From the NCBI RefSeq assembly GCF_014805685.1, contig NC_060885.1, positions 33,429,632 through 33,493,631 of the forward strand: a stretch of 64,000 nt of DNA, read 5' to 3'. Below, piece after piece: positions 56,668 through 62,600 of this stretch (positions are counted from its first letter, which is position 1; each line of letters begins with the position of its first letter). The stretch is from Silurus meridionalis (taxonomy: Eukaryota; Chordata; Actinopteri; Siluriformes; Siluridae). A program made the translations under genes and the position numbers. The notes beneath the pieces were generated by a model. The model saw nothing but the letters and a program-made list of their open reading frames with translations. It did not search any database and was not told where the DNA came from.

Positions 56668-59600
56668 CTATTTCTGCCCTGTGTGATGTCATGCAGGGGG
56701 GAGCTGTTCGATCTTTTTTTTCCTCCTTCACTAAAGGAGAGAGGGGTAGATGTTCTCCGAGCTGTAGATGACTAAGAGGTGAAGTCGAATGGGCCACGCT
56801 GCAGAGACCGAGGGGGGAGGGAGGGTTTAAATAGGGTCATGCATCTACCAATCAACATGTGCTCTCAGGACAAATGGAGCTGTGGCAGATGTTGGCAGAA
56901 TAATAAGGAGGGGGCGGGGCTTTGAGCACATTGCCAGAAGGGTGGATGTCATTGCCGGGTGGACGACAAGAGAGGCAGGAGCAGCTTTGTATTTATCCTG
57001 GAGCCCTGCCGCTTTGTTTTCACAAATTAGAGGATTTGGACCAGGATGTCACCTTCAAACGAAGATAAAATCATTTCTGAGCATTTCTGATCTTTCAGAA
57101 GAACATGGAAAACCGAGCACTTTTTTTCTTTACCCCCCTCGTGGTATTTGTGGTGGAACTTAGGACTGAGGAAGCAGGCAACAATGGGCAAGTTCTGACA
57201 GCTAAGAGATATGGATATGAGTGGTGTTGACTGAAATTGGATATTCTTTAATAAAATCAAAGTATTGTAGCGCGTATAGAACAACTTCTTCTGCCACTTC
57301 TCAGCATCTTAAACATATTTTAGAGTTTGGCTTTTTTTCATTTTAAATTTTTTCCAAAAATAATAAAGAAATATGTTACGAAAGATATATATTTTTTATG
57401 AAACACTACAGGTATATTTTATATTTATTTAATGACTCTTGAGATGCACAGAGATTTTATCGCTTTAGAGTTGTTGCACTGAAGGCGTATACCTCATTAT
57501 TCAATTGAATGATCCGTTGTCAGAATGGGCAAACCTCTTAGCAGACCTGACTGTCTGCGGCAAAACCCGTCCTGTGTGGGAAAACCGGAAGAAGAAGACC
57601 TGAACATTGATGACTGCTATGTTCCCCAGAGGTCCATTTACGACACTGTGCGTCTGAACGAGCAAATCGACTCTGGTTCGAAGGGAAGTCTGACCTCCCG
57701 GCACTTCGTTGGCACTTTGTCGTACCCTCACCGCACTTTGGACATGACCACGCTTAGTGGAAACGGTCTCCTGGCCTCGTCCAGCACCTTTGATTTGCGC
57801 GGGAGGGACGTAACGAGACTGGACGACCGTGTGGTGTTTGATGGGTATAAGATTAACGGGGACGTTATTCGAGGAACTGGAACCATTCTCGGTAGGCCGC
57901 GTGTACAGGGTGATAAAAAAGAGCCTCCACAACACAGGCGTTCTTGGAAAAGCTTTGGGCCGAGCAACCTTAGTGAGTACGGAACCTTGTGTGCTGATGT
58001 ACAAGACCGGCAAGCACTTGTTCGAGTGGGCCCGGGTCGAAGCATGACCAGTTCCTTAACATCCGAGGATGATTCCGGCCTGTGCAGCCCCACGACAGAT
58101 CAAGAACGACGGAAACAGAAAACCCTGATGAGACCTGCTCTAGGTACCAGAAGCCTCTCTTCTACCGAGGCTGTTCATGTATCTGCTGAACTGAAAGCAG
58201 GTGTGTCTCTCAGTTCAGGACAAGATGAATTTCCATTCTCCCCTGTCAGAAGCTTGGTACCAACTACAGTCTACTACACAGACTCCACAAGGCATGAGAA
58301 ACAAGACACATGTACCATAGATCTTAATAGTGAACACATTTCCTGTGAACTTTCCTCCGAATTACAGAGCCGAATAACAGCAGTGTCATCAAACAGAGAA
58401 CCAAACACTACCTTCAACACCCAGACCGGGACGTTCTCGGGATACGACGAGCTTCCCACATCTGAGCTTCCAGAGGAAACATCTCAGGATGAGTGCGAAC
58501 TCTTATGCGTAGTCGTAACGCAGCCGGAGCCGGTCTCAAATCGTAGGACGTCTGGAGAGCAACATGTGACCAAAGATGTAGAGTGTTATGAAAATGAGCG
58601 GAGAGCAACAGAATCCAAAATGGCCGATTTAGAAGATTTCTTGTTGTCAGTGGAAAGGGAGGCAGGTCTTGCCAATGGAATCAAACAGACTATAAATTAT
58701 ATAGGAGATGACGAGCTGGAGAGCTTGTTAACATCCTTAGCGGCGTGTTCTCAGATGGATCTCATGGACGCGAGATCTTCGCAGGTATTTCACAACAAAC
58801 CCTAGTTTTGCATAAGGCCTTGTCTTTTTAGGTGAACATGACATGTTTATGAATTCCTGGGAAGTTAGATAGTACCGCGCTCCCTTTATCTTGATCGCAA
58901 GCAGGATAAATGAAGTTCGGTGCAATAATCTGTCAGTGACTCAACTCCTCTGATCCTGCACAGATCTGCGTTGACTGCAGCTCTCAGACACAGACTTCTT
59001 GTTTCAGACTGTAGGTTATGTTCAGTGGAGACTCTTGCCATAAAAGGAATTTGGAAAAGTAAATATCATTCATTTACACAACGCTGTAAAGGAGCAGGTA
59101 CTCCAATGAAGGTTTACTCAGAGAGGAAAGTCTTTCTTTTCTGCTGTTTATTTGTAAGAATTTGGACACGTTTTTAGTTTAAACAGAAGGTCTGCACCAC
59201 TGCTCCAAATAGAAATACTTTAGTAAAGATAGACAGATACGCAACAAACCCACTTAAGTACAGTGACAGGTTATAATTACTTCCTTACTGTCCACCACTG
59301 CGCACTAAATGGCAACGTTTCCAAGTAAACCTAATTATTTAGGTCTTGTACAGTCAGTAACCGGTTTGTTCGCTCGCCTTCATCCTGACCATTAGTGAAA
59401 AAAGGACCACCAACCTTTAAGATGTTATTTTGGCAGTGACCCATTCATAGCTCAGCCTTGACACTGACATGGTAGTGTCACGTTGTCATAAGTGCTGGTA
59501 CAAGTGTGTCAGGTGGTGTGAACATCAGGTCAGTATTGGGGTGGTCCTGTGCTGGAACCTTTTAAGCTGATGGATGAAGATGATGGGTGCATTTTTTGAG

Positions 59601-62600
59601 CAACAGATGGGCAACAATCAATCATTGTATTGCCTATAAATTGATTATATGGTACCTAAGTGAAGATGCAGACTGCTTGAAACTTAAAACACTGGCAACC
59701 GAATGTATCTGAATCTTCCTAATGAAGCCAAACATTTTTTATGAACGAGAGCATTGATATTAGTAATAGAAAAGAGGAAATAATGCAAGATATGGCTAAA
59801 GAACACTGGTTTTGTGCTTGTGAGTTCAGACCCATCACATTTAGCAGGTATTCCTTCGTGTGAACCACATGCCAGATGAACAAATGTGCCAAATGGGTAT
59901 TTGTTATTTTTTTAAACAACCATTTCAAACGGCTTTAATCACTTACTAATCAGGAAACCGTAATAAATGACTCTGTCTCTATAAGTCATGTGTCTTAATG
60001 GGATTCGCATCACTGTTTCCATCTGACGCGTCATTCTGTTACCCCACTGATTTCAGGTTTTCCAGAAAGAGACGATTGAGTCACTCCAAACGCAATTGCA
60101 AGAGCTGAACTGGTTAGGCCAGGGGCTTATTCAAAATGCTTCCAAAGGAACCAGCACCAAATCGCTTGAACACGACCTGGAGGAGGTCAATACGAGATGG
60201 AACACCCTGAACAAAAAGGTTAAGAGAAATTAAGTGCAAATTTGATGTGAAAATATTTCATCCAATTTCTTGTGCTGCTTTGTTTTTCTAACATCTGAAT
60301 CGTTGTATCGATGGCGCTCTCAGGTAGCAGAACGTTCGGTGCAGCTTCATGAAGCCTTGCTGCACTGTGGAAGGTTTCAGGATGCTCTCGAGTCGCTGTT
60401 CAGCTGGCTTAAAGATACGGAAGAACTGGTGGACAGTCAGAAGTCTCCATCAGCAGAGTTTAAAGTTGTTAAAGCACAAATACAAGAACAGAGGGTAAGA
60501 GCTTAATGGTTCCACAGAATTTTGTGACCGACCTCAATTTTAAAATGTTTAAAAATAATGTTTTTTTATTTGTACTTTAATATTTGTACTTTTGGAGATT
60601 TGGACAGTCTACAGATGGTTATCTGCATCATACAGATTGCATTTCCTTTAATACCATATGCTAATGTTCCTCTGGTTCATCCAGCTCTTACAGAAACTTC
60701 TGGACGACCGCAGACCCACGGTGGAGCTTATTAAGAAAGAGGGGGCGAAAGTGATAGAGATGGCTGACTCTGTGGATAAGGAGAAGATTGGAAAAGAGAT
60801 TGATATCCTGGGGAAGAGATGGGATGCTCTGCTAAAGAAAGCTGAGAACAGGTAAAAACCACGATTTCTTAGGGAATGAATCTAAAGAGTTCCCTTGTAG
60901 CTGGAGGCTCAGGAAACCTTTTTTCTTGAGTATAAGTAAATGGGACTAATAAACCAGTGTTGATCCAGGTTAATAAGACCTAGATCAGAGGTCCCCAAAC
61001 TACGTCCTGCAGGCTGAATACGTCCCGCCCCCACATTTGGCCCTCTGAACAATGCCAGAAACATATTTTAAAAATGTAATTTAAAATAAGTGTTTTACTC
61101 ACGTCATATCTGTATTTGATAATTAAGGTTGGTTTTCTAAACTAAAATGTCCCTTAGATATTAATAGATGTCGAGACACCGATAGCTGGAACTAGCTGTC
61201 CGGTTTGCTGTCATTACAAGAGCGGCCTCTAGAGGCAAATCATTGATACCGCATGCTGTTTGTTTTTACTCGCGAGACTGCGAGTCATTTTCTGTTACCT
61301 ACCGACTCCATTAAAAAAGGAAAAAACGATGTGGCCCTCACAGACCAAATTATGGAACATGGTCACCTAAATATGGCATGGACGCTGTGGTTTTAACGCT
61401 AGGCCATGATTTAGACCATCTTGTTGTTGTTGTTGTTGTTGTTGTTGTGTATACTAGGTTTCTGTATCTGTTCATTATGTGCGTTGGGCCACTATTTTTT
61501 TTTACTTTTCCTGGTAGACACAAGCAGTTGGAGAGCATTTTGGGGGTGGCCCAACAGTTCCACGAGACCCTGGAACCACTAACAGAATGGCTCACTGCTA
61601 CCGAGAAATGCCTGGCCACTTCCGAGCCCATCGGCACCCAAACATCTAAGCTTGAGAAGCAGATCTCTCAGCATAAGGTACATGCCATGGAACTGCCATA
61701 CCTTGGGTTTATTTTACATGACCTATTTGCTTTGGTTATTTTGCAGTAGATATTTTTTACTGCTGCATGTGTTTTGCATCTTTATGTTTTTTTAAGTTAC
61801 TTTTTTTTCTTATTCTCTTTATGTTGAAATCATCATCTCCCCACCCATGTGTTTCGCTTCATCTACTCGGTTTGCCATCCCTGCTAATCAGGCTTTAGAG
61901 GAGGAGATTATAGGGCACGGTAAAAGCTTGTACCAGGCCATGAGTCTCGGTCAGGCTCTGCGCTCACTCAGCTGTGTGGATGATAAAGAGCTCATCCAAA
62001 GTAAACTGGACAGCACTCAGGGCAGCTACATCGAGCTGCAGGAACGCTGCCGCACCAAAGCCGAGCTGCTTCAGAGGGCCCTGGCTAACACTCGGCTGTT
62101 TGGAGAGGACGAGGTAGCGTTAATGAACTGGCTGGACGAAATCCACGGCAGACTGGGACACGTCTCTGTCCAGGATTATACACTGGGCGTACTGGCAAAA
62201 CAGCACTCTGACCAGCTGGTAGAACAGAACCTCCTCCTCTTCAGTCTTCATTCGTTTTATACCCATCATTATTAATTTATCCTGAATTGCTTTCGTCGAT
62301 ATTTATGGATTTAGTTGCATTGATGATCTCGTTATGTGCTTGTTCCATGGTCAAGGCCCTTCATGAGGATATCGAGTTCAGGAGACAGCATGTTGAACAG
62401 GCTCTGCAGAATGGACTCGAGCTGCTCAAGCAAACCACAGGCAAGACCCTGAATCACATTGGGGTAGTAATGTGTCACATCGCTCTGCGTTTTCTACTTT
62501 GCTTATACAGGGTGGCGTAGGGAGATTTTGGAACTAGGATTTGGCAACCCTTTGTCGGGGTTAAACCGCTTGCCGTTTCTTATAATGGAGCGGTAAAGTG

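Larger units (their letters stand above)
52235..57524. other. Long intron, left part: repeats and candidate promoter
   Basis: Contains a hAT transposase remnant (52545-52890), two SINEs, TG and GA microsatellites, a dispersed fish repeat (55875-56455) and a promoter-like stretch at 56826-56925. No other coding exon was recognised. Confidence 0.6.
60852..61517. other. Intron with composite transposon (plus copy) and (TTG)n
   Basis: Contains the composite element at 60990-61290 and (TTG)n at 61421-61448. The acceptor is 'cctggtag'. Confidence 0.65.

Noticed and set aside
57501..58013. 170-codon minus-strand frame over the MGKPLS exon
   Set aside because: The plus-strand frame is 420 codons with homology to a known MACF1 N-terminus; the minus frame has none.
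57525..58784. Naming the whole gene macf1 because of the MGKPLS exon
   Set aside because: The CH2, plakin and rod exons match dystonin at diagnostic positions, the BPAG1e coiled-coil exon is present, and the rod exon at 61892 is dystonin-specific.
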